Source: Pseudomonas oryzae (GTDB lineage: Bacteria; Pseudomonadota; Gammaproteobacteria; Pseudomonadales; Pseudomonadaceae). From it: a stretch of 64,000 nucleotides of DNA. Positions 16,370 to 24,208 of this stretch are shown here, piece after piece; position 1 is the first letter of the stretch, and each line of letters opens with the position of its first letter. The stretch is from assembly GCF_900104805.1 (NCBI RefSeq), contig NZ_LT629751.1, forward strand, positions 1,097,001 through 1,161,000, written 5' to 3'. Made by a program: the position numbers and the translations under genes. Under the pieces are notes generated by a model. It saw only the letters and a program-made list of their open reading frames with translations, was not told the DNA's origin and did not search any database.

Positions 16370-17740
16370 ATGCATATCCCGTTTCGTAGAACCCTGCCGC
16401 TGGCGGCGCTGCTGATGCTGGTCGCCCAGGGCGGCTTGGCCAAGGTCTCCGGCGAGGAGGCGCAGAAACTCGGCAAGGAAATGACCTGCTTCGGCGCCGA
16501 ACAGGCCGGCAACGCCGACGGCTCCATCCCGGCCTTCGCCGGCAAATGGCTGGGCACCCCGCCCGGCATCCGGTTCGCCGGCGTGGGCGCGCGCCACCCC
16601 GACCCCTACGCCGGCGAGCAGCCGCTGTTCACCATCACCGCGCAGAACATGGCGCAATACGCCGCGCACCTGTCCGATGGGCAGCAGGCGCTGCTGCGCA
16701 AGTATCCGCAGACCTTCGCCATTCCCGTCTACCCCAGCCACCGCGACTTCCGCCTCGACGACCTGCGCTGCGAGATCACCCGCAAGAACGCCCATGTTGC
16801 CGAGCTGGAGGACGGCAACATGGGCGTGAAGGCCCTCAAGGGCGGCACGCCGTTCCCGATCCCGCAGAACGGCGACGAACTGCTGCGCAACATGCTGCTG
16901 CCGGCCTACGTCCTCGAGGAGGATGCGGTGTACGACCAGGCGGTGGTCTATCCGGACGGCAAGGCGGCCTGGGGCCAGATGCGCTACGAGATCCTCGACA
17001 AGACCGGCGGTCCGGAGGATCTCGGTCAGCCGACCACGGGGGTGTTCGCCTACTCGCGGGCAACCGTGCTCAAGCCCGAACGGCAGAAGGGCGAGGCGTC
17101 GATGACCTACACCTACTTCAACGAGCTGACCAACCCGCAGACCAGCTGGCAGTACAACCCCGGCGCCCGTCGCGTGCGCCAGTCCCCCGGCTTCGGCTTC
17201 GACATGCCGCTGGGGGTCGGCGGTTTCCGCACCATCGACGACGACCGCCTGTTCAACGGCTCGCCCGAGCGCTACGACTGGAAGCTGGTCGGCAAGCGCG
17301 AGCTGTACATCCCCTACAACGGCTACCGGCTGGAAGGCGCGGACGTGAAGTACGCCGAGCTGCTCAAGGCCGGCAGCATCGACCCGCGCTTCATGCGCTA
17401 CGAGCCGCACCGCGTCTGGGTGCTGGAGGCCACCCTCAAGGAAGGCTATCGCCACCGCTACGCCAAGCGCGTGCTGTACATCGAGGAGGACAGCTGGCAG
17501 GCGGTGATGGCCGACAACTACGACGCGCGCGGCCAGCTGTGGCGCACCAACTTCATGAACACCTTCTACGCCTACGACGCCCGGGTGTTCCACGCCGGGG
17601 TCACGGTCTACCACGACCTGATGTCCGGGGCCTACCTCGCCGACCGCCTGACCAACGAGATCGCGGCGCCGCGGCTCAACGGCGACCGGCTGAAGCCGTT
17701 CATGTACACCACCGACATGCTGCGCCAGGCGGGCCGCTGA
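16370..17740 (+). CDS. DUF1329 envelope protein
   Basis: A 456-residue exported protein of the DUF1329 family. The signal peptide runs from MHIPFRRTLPLAALLMLVAQ to about residue 24. The body has the expected VSGEEAQKLGKEMTCFGAEQ start, YPDGKAAWGQMRYEI and the late ANFMNTFYAYDAR-like segment (here TNFMNTFYAYDAR). These proteins occur with DUF1302 porin-like partners in clusters for alkanes, steroids, polyesters and other hydrophobic substrates; they are thought to aid passage of the compound across the outer envelope. The ATG at 16370 was preferred over a GTG at 16343 because AGAGGC precedes it. The DUF1302 gene follows 114 bases downstream. Confidence 0.9.
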   Translation: MHIPFRRTLPLAALLMLVAQGGLAKVSGEEAQKLGKEMTCFGAEQAGNADGSIPAFAGKWLGTPPGIRFAGVGARHPDPYAGEQPLFTITAQNMAQYAAHLSDGQQALLRKYPQTFAIPVYPSHRDFRLDDLRCEITRKNAHVAELEDGNMGVKALKGGTPFPIPQNGDELLRNMLLPAYVLEEDAVYDQAVVYPDGKAAWGQMRYEILDKTGGPEDLGQPTTGVFAYSRATVLKPERQKGEASMTYTYFNELTNPQTSWQYNPGARRVRQSPGFGFDMPLGVGGFRTIDDDRLFNGSPERYDWKLVGKRELYIPYNGYRLEGADVKYAELLKAGSIDPRFMRYEPHRVWVLEATLKEGYRHRYAKRVLYIEEDSWQAVMADNYDARGQLWRTNFMNTFYAYDARVFHAGVTVYHDLMSGAYLADRLTNEIAAPRLNGDRLKPFMYTTDMLRQAGR

Positions 17741-17854
17741 GCGGACGGCGAAACGGGATTTCCTCACATATGGCTCGGTGACGACGGCATGCCGCCGTCA
17801 CCGCGACCTGCCGCGCCCCGAAGATCCGCGCGGCAGGCAATCGGGAGACAGAAG

Positions 17855-19459
17855 ATGAAGCATTTTGCAGACAGGGCGATGGTGAACGGCCGGCTGGGGC
17901 CATGGCTGCTCGGCGCCTGGTTGCTGCCCCTGGGCGCGCCGGCAGCGGCCGGTTCCTTCGCGCTGGGCGATGAGGTCGGTGCCGACTACACGCTGAACCT
18001 CTCCTACGGCGCAGCCTGGCGGCAGCACGATCCGGCACGCGCCCTGGTGGACGGGCCGCTCGACCCGGAGAGCGGCCTGCCGACCACGGTCAACGCCGAC
18101 GACGGCAACCGCAACTTCAAGGGCGGGGCGATGATCAACAACCGGGTGGCGCTGCTCGGCGAGCTCGACCTGAAGTACCGCAACTACGGCGGCTTCGTGC
18201 GCGCCAGCACCTTCTACGACGACGTGTACTATCACGCCAACGACAACGACTCGCCGGCGACCGTCAACAAGCGCGGGACGCACGACCACTTCAGCTCGCA
18301 GGCCAGGAACCGCGCCGGCAGCCGCAGCCGCATCCTCGACGCCTATCTGTACGGCAACCTGCAGACCGGCGAGCAGTCGATGCTCAACCTGCGTGCCGGT
18401 CGCCAGGTGGTGCAGTGGGGGGAGAGCCTGTTCTTCCCCAACATCGCCGGCGCCCAGTCGCCCGCCGATGCCACCAAGGCCAACGTGCCGGCCGTCGAGG
18501 TGAAGGACATCCTGCTGCCGGTCGGCCAGTTGTTCGCCCAGTGGCAGCTCAACCCGGCGTTCGGCCTGGCGGCCTACTACCAGTACGAGTACAAGCCCAC
18601 CGAGCTGGACCCGGTCGGCAGCTACTTCTCCTACGCCGACATGATCGGCCCGGGCGCCCAGTTCATCCATGCGGCGCCGGGCTTCACGATTCCCATGGGC
18701 CCGGACATTGATCCGCGCGACAGCGGTCAGTGGGGGGTGAGCGCCCGCTTCGCGCTCGGCAGCGAGAGCGAGGCGAGCCTCTACTACCTGCGCTACCACG
18801 ACAAGAACCCCAACGTGGCGCTGAACTTCGACGGCGGCTTCCCGACCTCGTACAGCGTGGTGAATTTCGAGGACATCAAGCTGAGCGGGGCGAGCTTCTC
18901 AACCCGCCTGGGTGACGTCAACCTGGCCGGCGAGGTCAGCTACAAGGAAGATGTCCCGGTGCTGGTCGACTCGCTGATCGGCCCGTCCGCCACCCGCGCC
19001 GAGGCCACCCAAGCGCAGCTCTCGGCCATCTATCTCCTCGGGCCCATGCCGCTGTCGGACCAAACCACCTTCATCGCCGAGGTCGCCTACCTGCACGTCA
19101 ACGACGTCGATGCCTTCGAGTTCGCCGGCACGCGCTCCGACCAGCTCACCTACGACCGCAACTCCTGGGCCTACCAGCTGCTGATGACGCCGTCGTGGAC
19201 CAACGTCATCGACGGCTGGGACCTGAACATGCCGATCTCGTTCGCCCACCAGGCCAGCGGCACCGCCGCGGTGGCCGGCGCCTTCGGCAGCCTGGTCGGC
19301 GAGGGTGACAAGCGCGTGAGCCTCGGCCTCAACGGCAAGTACCTCAACAACCTCGAGCTGGGCATCGCCTACAACGGCTTCCTCGGCGACGCCGATCTGG
19401 ACAAGCGCCCGCTGGCCGACCGCGACTACTTCGCGTTCAGCGCCAAGTACAGCTTCTGA
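17855..19459 (+). CDS. DUF1302 outer-membrane protein
   Basis: A 534-residue DUF1302 protein, predicted outer-membrane beta-barrel. The signal peptide covers about residues 1-32 (GPWLLGAWLLPLGAPAAAG). The mature part opens with a strand pattern (ADYTLNLSYGAAW), contains VQWGESLFFPNIAGAQSP, a conserved DUF1302 block, and ends in DYFAFSAKYSF with the terminal Phe typical of barrels. GGGAG precedes the ATG. The family is thought to admit hydrophobic growth substrates. It pairs with DUF1329 upstream. A second DUF1302 protein from the other regulon begins at 62798. Confidence 0.9.
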   Translation: MKHFADRAMVNGRLGPWLLGAWLLPLGAPAAAGSFALGDEVGADYTLNLSYGAAWRQHDPARALVDGPLDPESGLPTTVNADDGNRNFKGGAMINNRVALLGELDLKYRNYGGFVRASTFYDDVYYHANDNDSPATVNKRGTHDHFSSQARNRAGSRSRILDAYLYGNLQTGEQSMLNLRAGRQVVQWGESLFFPNIAGAQSPADATKANVPAVEVKDILLPVGQLFAQWQLNPAFGLAAYYQYEYKPTELDPVGSYFSYADMIGPGAQFIHAAPGFTIPMGPDIDPRDSGQWGVSARFALGSESEASLYYLRYHDKNPNVALNFDGGFPTSYSVVNFEDIKLSGASFSTRLGDVNLAGEVSYKEDVPVLVDSLIGPSATRAEATQAQLSAIYLLGPMPLSDQTTFIAEVAYLHVNDVDAFEFAGTRSDQLTYDRNSWAYQLLMTPSWTNVIDGWDLNMPISFAHQASGTAAVAGAFGSLVGEGDKRVSLGLNGKYLNNLELGIAYNGFLGDADLDKRPLADRDYFAFSAKYSF

Positions 19460-19465
19460 GGTTTG

Positions 19466-19489
19466 CGGCGCCGCCCTTGCGCGGCGCCG
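19466..19489 (+). terminator. GC hairpin after DUF1302
   Basis: Nine-bp stem (GGCGCCGC/GCGGCGCC plus a flanking pair) without a T run, immediately followed by a REPIN. Confidence 0.5.
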
Positions 19490-19491
19490 TC

Positions 19492-19551
19492 CTGTAGGGG
19501 CGAATTCATTCGCCCAATATCTCGCTAAGGCGAATGAATTCGCCCCTACAG
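19492..19551. repeat. REPIN
   Basis: Intact inverted REP pair at 19493-19514 and 19529-19550. Confidence 0.85.
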
Positions 19552-19585
19552 CGGAATGGCCAGTTGCGGCCCTGCATACCCCGAG

Positions 19586-19604
19586 ATCGTCCGCTCGGAC
19601 GATT
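19586..19604 (+). promoter_or_regulatory. Regulon palindrome, site 5
   Basis: ATCGTCCGCTCGGACGATT, almost perfectly symmetric, 64 bases before the SnoaL-like gene. Confidence 0.75.
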
Positions 19605-19668
19605 CCGCGCCGCGCCCCGGTCGCCAGACTCGGGGCCATCCTGCCAAGCCGACCACGAGGGAAACGCC

Positions 19669-20121
19669 ATGAACCTGGAAGCCCGCATCGCCCGCCTGGA
19701 GGCGCTGGAAGATATCCGGCGGCTCAAGCATCGCTATCTCAACGCCTGCGACCTGAAGGAAGTCGAGGTGATCCGCGACTGCTTCGCCGCGGGGGAGATC
19801 CTCATCGACTACGGCCCCATCGGCACCTTCCGCGAGCGCGACAGCTTCGTCGCGGTCTACCGGGAACTGGCCTGCCAGCCGCGGGTGATCGACCTGCACC
19901 ACGGCGCCAATCCGGAGATCGACCTGCTCGGCGACGACGAGGCGGTTGGCCGCTGGGCGCTGTGCTACTGCAACCTCGACGCCGAGACCGGCGCCACCCG
20001 CAAGCTGGGCGGTTTCTACCAGGACCGCTACCGGCGCGTCGACGGCCAGTGGCGCATCGTCGCAACCGCGTTCCGCGGCCACTTCGAGACCAGCGGTGCC
20101 AGCCTGGCGCACACGCGCTGA
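19669..20121 (+). CDS. SnoaL-like / NTF2-fold protein
   Basis: A 150-residue protein of the nuclear transport factor 2-like superfamily (SnoaL_4 type), the fold that includes steroid delta-isomerase, scytalone dehydratase and the bile-acid dehydratase BaiE. It starts with the usual helix ARIARLEALEDIRRLKHRYL, has IDYGPIGTFR and a DLHHGANPEIDLLGDDEA stretch, and ends with GGFYQDRYRRVDGQWRI. His and Asp residues in the pocket suggest isomerase or dehydratase activity on a cyclic substrate. GAGGGAAACGCC precedes the ATG. It is monocistronic, with its own palindrome and a terminator shared with the convergent SDR. Confidence 0.85.
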   Translation: MNLEARIARLEALEDIRRLKHRYLNACDLKEVEVIRDCFAAGEILIDYGPIGTFRERDSFVAVYRELACQPRVIDLHHGANPEIDLLGDDEAVGRWALCYCNLDAETGATRKLGGFYQDRYRRVDGQWRIVATAFRGHFETSGASLAHTR

Positions 20122-20145
20122 AGATAGGTAAGGAGAGGGCAGGCT

Positions 20146-20171
20146 AACGGGGATCCATCAGGATCCCCGTT
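20146..20171. terminator. Bidirectional terminator
   Basis: Perfect 11-bp stem (AACGGGGATCC and complement), loop ATCA, with T/A tracts on both sides. It lies between the convergent SnoaL-like and SDR 3 genes. Confidence 0.85.
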
Positions 20172-20185
20172 TTGCTTTGGCCGGT

Positions 20186-20959
20186 TCAGCCGGCGTTGGC
20201 GGCGGCCAGGAAGGCCGGGCTTTCCCCGCCGCCATGCACGCAGATGTCCACCCCGCTGACGTAGCTGGCCAGCGGCGAGGCCAGGTACAGGCAGGCGTTG
20301 GCGATGTCCTGCGGGCTGGCCATGCGCTGCAGCGGGATGCTGGCCGCGACCCGCGCGACACCCTCGGCATCGCCGTAGTGCAGCTCGGCCTGTTCGGTGA
20401 GGGTCAGCCCGGCGGTCACCGCATTCACCCGCACCCGCGGCGCCCACTCCACCGCCAGCGAGCGGGTCAGGTTGAGCAGGCCGGCCTTGGCCGCGCCGTA
20501 GGCGGCGGTGCCGGGCGAGGGACGGATGGCGCTGACGCTGCAGATGTTGATGATCGCGCCGCCGCCGGCCTGCGCCCGCATCACCCGGTTGGCCAGCTGG
20601 CACAGGTTGAGCGGCGCCAGCAGGTTGAGACGGATGATCGACTCCGAGAAGCGCGGCGAGGCGGTCGCCGCGTCGGCATGCGGGGCGCCGCCGGCGTTGT
20701 TGACCAGCACGTCGAGGCGGCCGTGACGCTCGACCACCGCCTCGATCAGGCGCTGGGCCTGCTCGACGTCGCGCACGTCGCAGGGCACGAAGTGCGCCTG
20801 GCGGTCGCCATGGGCCGGCAGGCTGTCCGGGACGTTGCGCCCGCAGATCACCACCTCGGCGCCGCGTTCGAGAAAGCTCTGGCTGATGCCGCGGCCCACC
20901 CCCTTGCCGCCGCCGGTGACCAGGACCACCTTGCCGCTGAAATCGATCGGATCGTGCAT
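20186..20959 (-). CDS. SDR oxidoreductase 3
   Basis: A 257-residue SDR. TGGGKGVG (residues 15-22) binds the cofactor, LVNNAGGAPHADA follows, and ICSVSAIRPSPGTAAYGAAK gives the catalytic Ser, Tyr and Lys. A strong GAGGTGAGG lies just before the ATG at 20959. It is divergent from the C-C hydrolase-type gene; each has its own copy of the palindrome about 60 bases upstream. The glycine-rich TAAYGAAKAG segment resembles SDRs that act on steroid or terpenoid alcohols, but specificity cannot be assigned. Confidence 0.88.
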   Translation of the reverse strand: MHDPIDFSGKVVLVTGGGKGVGRGISQSFLERGAEVVICGRNVPDSLPAHGDRQAHFVPCDVRDVEQAQRLIEAVVERHGRLDVLVNNAGGAPHADAATASPRFSESIIRLNLLAPLNLCQLANRVMRAQAGGGAIINICSVSAIRPSPGTAAYGAAKAGLLNLTRSLAVEWAPRVRVNAVTAGLTLTEQAELHYGDAEGVARVAASIPLQRMASPQDIANACLYLASPLASYVSGVDICVHGGGESPAFLAAANAG

Positions 20960-21020
20960 GCCTCACCTCGTTGGCCAGTCGCTGATGCCGCCAAGGCTAG
21001 CGGGGCAGGGCGCCGGTGCC

Positions 21021-21039
21021 TTCGTCCGGGCGGACTCGT
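21021..21039 (-). promoter_or_regulatory. Regulon palindrome, site 6
   Basis: Minus strand ACGAGTCCGCCCGGACGAA, 61 bases before SDR 3; followed by CCCTGCCCCGCTA, as after site 2. Confidence 0.7.
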
Positions 21040-21048
21040 CGCCGCGGG

Positions 21049-21067
21049 TTAGTCTGCTCGGACGATT
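21049..21067 (+). promoter_or_regulatory. Regulon palindrome, site 7
   Basis: TTAGTCTGCTCGGACGATT, near consensus, 59 bases before the alpha/beta hydrolase. Confidence 0.8.
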
Positions 21068-21126
21068 CCGCCGCCGATACCCCTTCTGACAATGCCTTTT
21101 CCGACAACGAGACGGGGAGGGCCGCC

Positions 21127-21984
21127 ATGGGCGCGCTACCGCAAGGGCGATTCGTGACGCTGAACGATGGGCTGCAGCTGCATTACATTGAGGCCGGCTT
21201 TCCGGAGGCCGGCTACCCGGAGGCCGGCTCCGGCGAGCCGGTGGTGTTCATCCACGGCAGCGGGCCGGGCGCCAGCGGCCACAGCAACTTCAAGCAGAAC
21301 TACCCGGTGTTCGCCGCCGCCGGCCACCGGGTGATCGTGCCCGACCTGCCGGGCTACGGCGCCTCGGACAAGCCGGAAACCACCTACGACCTGGACTTCT
21401 TCGTCACTGCCCTGAGCGGCCTGCTCGATGCGCTGGACATCCCGCGCTGCGTGCTGGTCGGCAACTCGCTGGGCGGCGCCATCGCCCTCAAGCTGGCGCT
21501 GGACCAACCGCAGCGGGTCAGCAGGCTGATCCTCATGGCGCCCGGAGGGCTGATGGAGAAGGAGCAGTACTACCAGCAGATGGAAGGCATCCAGAAGATG
21601 GGCGCGGCCTTCGCCAACGGCGAGCTGAACGATGCCGCCGGCATGCGCCGCCTGCTCGGCCTGCAGCTCTACGACGCCAGCGGGATCAGCGACGAGACGG
21701 TCGCCGAGCGGGTCGCCGTGGTCCGGCAGCAGCCGCGTTGCGTGCTCTCCACCATGCAGGTGCCGAACCTGGCGCCACGCCTGTCCGAGCTGCAGTGCCC
21801 GATCCTCGGTTTCTGGGGGGTGAACGACAAGTTCTGCCCGGCCTCCGGCGCGCAGACCCTGATGGACGCCTGCCGCAACATCCGCTTCGTGTTGCTCAGC
21901 GAGTGCGGGCACTGGGTGATGGTCGAGCACCGCGAGCTGTTCAACCGCACCTGCCTGGATTTCCTCGCCGAAGGGCGGCAGTGA
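21127..21984 (+). CDS. Alpha/beta hydrolase, meta-cleavage-product type
   Basis: A 285-residue serine hydrolase resembling the BphD/HsaD group, which splits C-C bonds in vinylogous 1,5-diketones; lactone or ester hydrolysis is the alternative. The oxyanion-hole segment is FIHGSGPGASGHSNF, the nucleophile is S114 in VGNSLGG, the acid D235 in GVNDKF, and the base H263 in ECGHW. GGGAGGG precedes the ATG at 21127. Near residues 22-36 three EAG(F/Y/S) units come from a tandem 15-bp repeat, two more than the single unit expected before the first oxyanion motif. In this cluster it could hydrolyse the lactone made by a Baeyer-Villiger enzyme. Confidence 0.88.
   Translation: MGALPQGRFVTLNDGLQLHYIEAGFPEAGYPEAGSGEPVVFIHGSGPGASGHSNFKQNYPVFAAAGHRVIVPDLPGYGASDKPETTYDLDFFVTALSGLLDALDIPRCVLVGNSLGGAIALKLALDQPQRVSRLILMAPGGLMEKEQYYQQMEGIQKMGAAFANGELNDAAGMRRLLGLQLYDASGISDETVAERVAVVRQQPRCVLSTMQVPNLAPRLSELQCPILGFWGVNDKFCPASGAQTLMDACRNIRFVLLSECGHWVMVEHRELFNRTCLDFLAEGRQ
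21190..21234 (+). repeat. Three tandem 15-bp repeats in hydrolase
   Basis: Units GAGGCCGGCTTTCCG, GAGGCCGGCTACCCG and GAGGCCGGCTCCGGC, in frame, coding EAGFP, EAGYP and EAGSG. Confidence 0.85.
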
Positions 21985-22040
21985 GCGAAGCCTGCAGCGC
22001 CGGTGGACCGCTCCGCTGGCGCTGCAGGTGTATTCCGGTC

Positions 22041-22062
22041 TGTAGGGGCGAATTCATTCGCC
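22041..22062 (+). repeat. Orphan REP
   Basis: One intact REP half of the main family, directly followed by a REPIN of a second family. Confidence 0.75.
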
Positions 22063-22068
22063 TGAAAG

Positions 22069-22132
22069 CCTTGTAGGGTGGGCTTCAGCCCATCAAAAGA
22101 GGTCAGCGTGGGCTAAAGCCCATCCTACAAGG
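22069..22132. repeat. REPIN of a second family
   Basis: Inverted halves GTAGGGTGGGCTTCAGCCCA and TGGGCTAAAGCCCATCCTAC with a 16-bp spacer. It shares the GTAG head but has a different stem (TGGGCT/AGCCCA). Confidence 0.85.
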
Positions 22133-22151
22133 CAGCTGGTTGGCTCCGGCC

Positions 22152-22210
22152 AGTAGGGGCGAATTCATTCGCCTTTGCGGGAATCCCGGCGAATAAATTC
22201 GCCCCTACAG
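22152..22210. repeat. REPIN
   Basis: Main-family pair at 22153-22173 and 22188-22209; the right half has GAATAAATTC in place of GAATGAATTC. Confidence 0.83.
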
Positions 22211-22215
22211 CACTC

Positions 22216-23349
22216 TCAGCCCAGCGCCTGCTGGTTGCGGAAGTAGGGAATCACCTTCTCGCCGATGTTCTTCAGCGTCTCCAGCTGCGCCCACTGCGGC
22301 ACGGTGCCCATCTGGCAGATGAACAGGATCTCGTCGGCGCCGGCGTCGATCAGGCGCTGCACGTAGCCGATGCAGTCCTCGACGGTGCCGTAGGCGTGGT
22401 TGGGGTTCATCATCGCCAGGGTCGGATCGGAGAAGTCCACGGTCACCTCCTCGGAGGCGAAGCGCGACTTGATCACCGCCTGGCCGTTGCCGTCGACGAA
22501 GGTGTCGTCCTTCCACTTCTCCGGGTCCGGGCGCTCGCCGCCGGCGTACCAGTAGGCCAGCGACTCCATGAAGTAGCGCTGGCCGCGGATGCCGATGGCG
22601 CGCGCCTTCTCGTTGTCGTCGAGAACGATGGCCGGGCACAGCGCCGCGATGTGGCGGTTGGGGCGGAAGCCGACCTGGTTCTTCTCGTTACGGTTGTCCC
22701 AGGCCTCGTGGTACACGGCGACCTTCTTGGCAATTTCGTCCGGGCCGCCGAAGCCCAGCACCAGCGCGCCCATGCCGCGGCCGCCGGCGTTCTTCAGCGA
22801 CTCGGTGTTGGTGCAGGCCAGGTACATCGGCGGGTGCGGGTCCTGGTACGGCTTGGGATGGATCGGCCGCTTGGGGATCTTGATGAAGTCGCCGTGATGC
22901 TCGATCTCGTCCTGCACGAACATCTTCGGGATCAGGTACATCGCCTCGTCGATCTGCGGGTGCAGGGTGGTCAGGTCGTAGCCGAAGGTGCCGGCTTCCT
23001 GCTGGGTGCCGCCCTTGCCGACGCCGAAGTGCACGCGGCCCTTGGACAAGAGATCGAGGGTGGCGATCCGCTCGGCGACCTTGACCGGATGGTTCATCGC
23101 CGGCGGCAGGCACACCACGCCGTGGCCGATGCCGATGCGCTCGGTCTTGCCGGCGACGAAGGCCAGCATGGTTTCCGGCGCGGACATGTGCGAGTAGTTG
23201 GTCAGGGCGGTGTGCTCGACGCACCAGAAGGTGTCGAAGCCGAGCTGGTCGGCCAGCACGGCCTGCTCGACGGTCTCGTCGAACACGCGGCGGTCGCCCT
23301 CGCGGGTGGCGTCGAGGGTCTGTGCTTCGTAGATCAGGGAGAATTTCAT
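22216..23349 (-). CDS. LLM-class flavin-dependent monooxygenase
   Basis: A 377-residue luciferase-like monooxygenase that uses reduced flavin from a partner reductase. Typical features are FDTFWCVEHT near residue 40, the GIGHGVVCLPPAMNHPVKVAER block, DLLSKGRVHFGVGKG and a late YGTVEDCIGYVQRLIDAGAD. It lacks a flavin reductase domain, and a reductase gene is transcribed divergently 270 bases away. Together they could form a two-component, type II Baeyer-Villiger-like system as in camphor pathways, or an alkane/sulfonate-type monooxygenase. AAGGG precedes the ATG, and a regulon palindrome is 86 bases upstream. Confidence 0.9.
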   Translation of the reverse strand: MKFSLIYEAQTLDATREGDRRVFDETVEQAVLADQLGFDTFWCVEHTALTNYSHMSAPETMLAFVAGKTERIGIGHGVVCLPPAMNHPVKVAERIATLDLLSKGRVHFGVGKGGTQQEAGTFGYDLTTLHPQIDEAMYLIPKMFVQDEIEHHGDFIKIPKRPIHPKPYQDPHPPMYLACTNTESLKNAGGRGMGALVLGFGGPDEIAKKVAVYHEAWDNRNEKNQVGFRPNRHIAALCPAIVLDDNEKARAIGIRGQRYFMESLAYWYAGGERPDPEKWKDDTFVDGNGQAVIKSRFASEEVTVDFSDPTLAMMNPNHAYGTVEDCIGYVQRLIDAGADEILFICQMGTVPQWAQLETLKNIGEKVIPYFRNQQALG

Positions 23350-23435
23350 GCGCTATCCCTTGTTGTCATCGGGGTGGTCGGTCCGGCGATACCGGCTCTC
23401 GGGCGCATGGTCGGAAATGCAGGAAGGGGCAGATA

Positions 23436-23451
23436 CATCCGATCAGACTAG
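23436..23451 (-). promoter_or_regulatory. Regulon palindrome, site 8
   Basis: Minus strand CTAGTCTGATCGGATG, facing the LLM monooxygenase; the last positions diverge from consensus. Confidence 0.65.
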
Positions 23452-23540
23452 CCAATTCGGCCCGCCGCCCGGGCCGCGATCGGCCCGTCCGCACGGGGCC
23501 CAGAGCGGGCGGGAATCGGCGCCGATGGCACCAATTCTTG

Positions 23541-23559
23541 CTAGTCCCATGGGACGATG
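23541..23559 (+). promoter_or_regulatory. Regulon palindrome, site 9
   Basis: CTAGTCCCATGGGACGATG, with a perfect GTCCC-AT-GGGAC core, 59 bases before the flavin reductase operon. Confidence 0.75.
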
Positions 23560-23618
23560 CCGGTGGTTTGACCCAGGTCAAGAATCGGCCCGACACAACC
23601 CATGAGGAGGGCCGAACC

Positions 23619-24131
23619 ATGAGCCAGACCGACCTGAAATCCCAGATGCTCCAGGCCATGCGTCGCCTGGCCAAGTCGGTGACCATCATCACCACCAGCA
23701 ACGGCCAAGAGCGCTTCGCCATGGCCGCCACGGCGGTCGACTCGCTGTCCACCGAGCCGCCGTCGCTGCTGATCTGCGTGAACCAGAGCGCCTCGCTGCA
23801 CGCCGTGCTGGAGGAGGGCGCCGACTTCTGCGTGAACATTCTTGGCCATCATCAGGAATACCTGTCGCACCTGTGCAGCGGCCCGATCAAGGGCGAGGGG
23901 CGCTTCCAGCAGGGCCACTGGCAGACCAGCGCTGCGGGAACCCCTTGGCTGGCCGATGCCCAGGCGGCGATCCTCTGCAAACAGGACGGCAAGTTCCGCT
24001 ACGGCACTCACACGGTGTTCATCGGCCGCATCGAGCAGATCCATCACCACGGCGAGATCAGCCCGCTGGTCTACGTGGACGGCAGCTACACCACCACCGC
24101 GGCGAGCCTGCCGCTGGCCGCGGCCAGCTGA
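23619..24131 (+). CDS. Flavin reductase (HpaC-like)
   Basis: A 170-residue flavin reductase of the HpaC/DIM6 family, which passes hydride from NAD(P)H to free FMN or FAD. It has LAKSVTIITTSNG, MAATAVDSLSTEPPSLLICV and FCVNILGHHQEYLS, the usual flavin-contact blocks, and GTHTVFIGRI near the end. GGAGG precedes the ATG. It leads an operon with three SDR genes and is divergent from the LLM monooxygenase, its likely partner; both carry the palindrome. The protein is of normal length and should be soluble. Confidence 0.9.
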   Translation: MSQTDLKSQMLQAMRRLAKSVTIITTSNGQERFAMAATAVDSLSTEPPSLLICVNQSASLHAVLEEGADFCVNILGHHQEYLSHLCSGPIKGEGRFQQGHWQTSAAGTPWLADAQAAILCKQDGKFRYGTHTVFIGRIEQIHHHGEISPLVYVDGSYTTTAASLPLAAAS

Positions 24132-24208
24132 GCCCACCCAATCCCGGAGCGGGACGCCGCCTGCGCGGCGCGCTGTGTGGGCCGTCCCGCCCGATCCGAG
24201 GAATTCCC

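Noticed and set aside
15092-17767. 891-codon minus-strand open frame across three genes
   Set aside because: It spans the opposite strand of two recognisable genes and their spacer; the composition is that of a GC-rich shadow frame.
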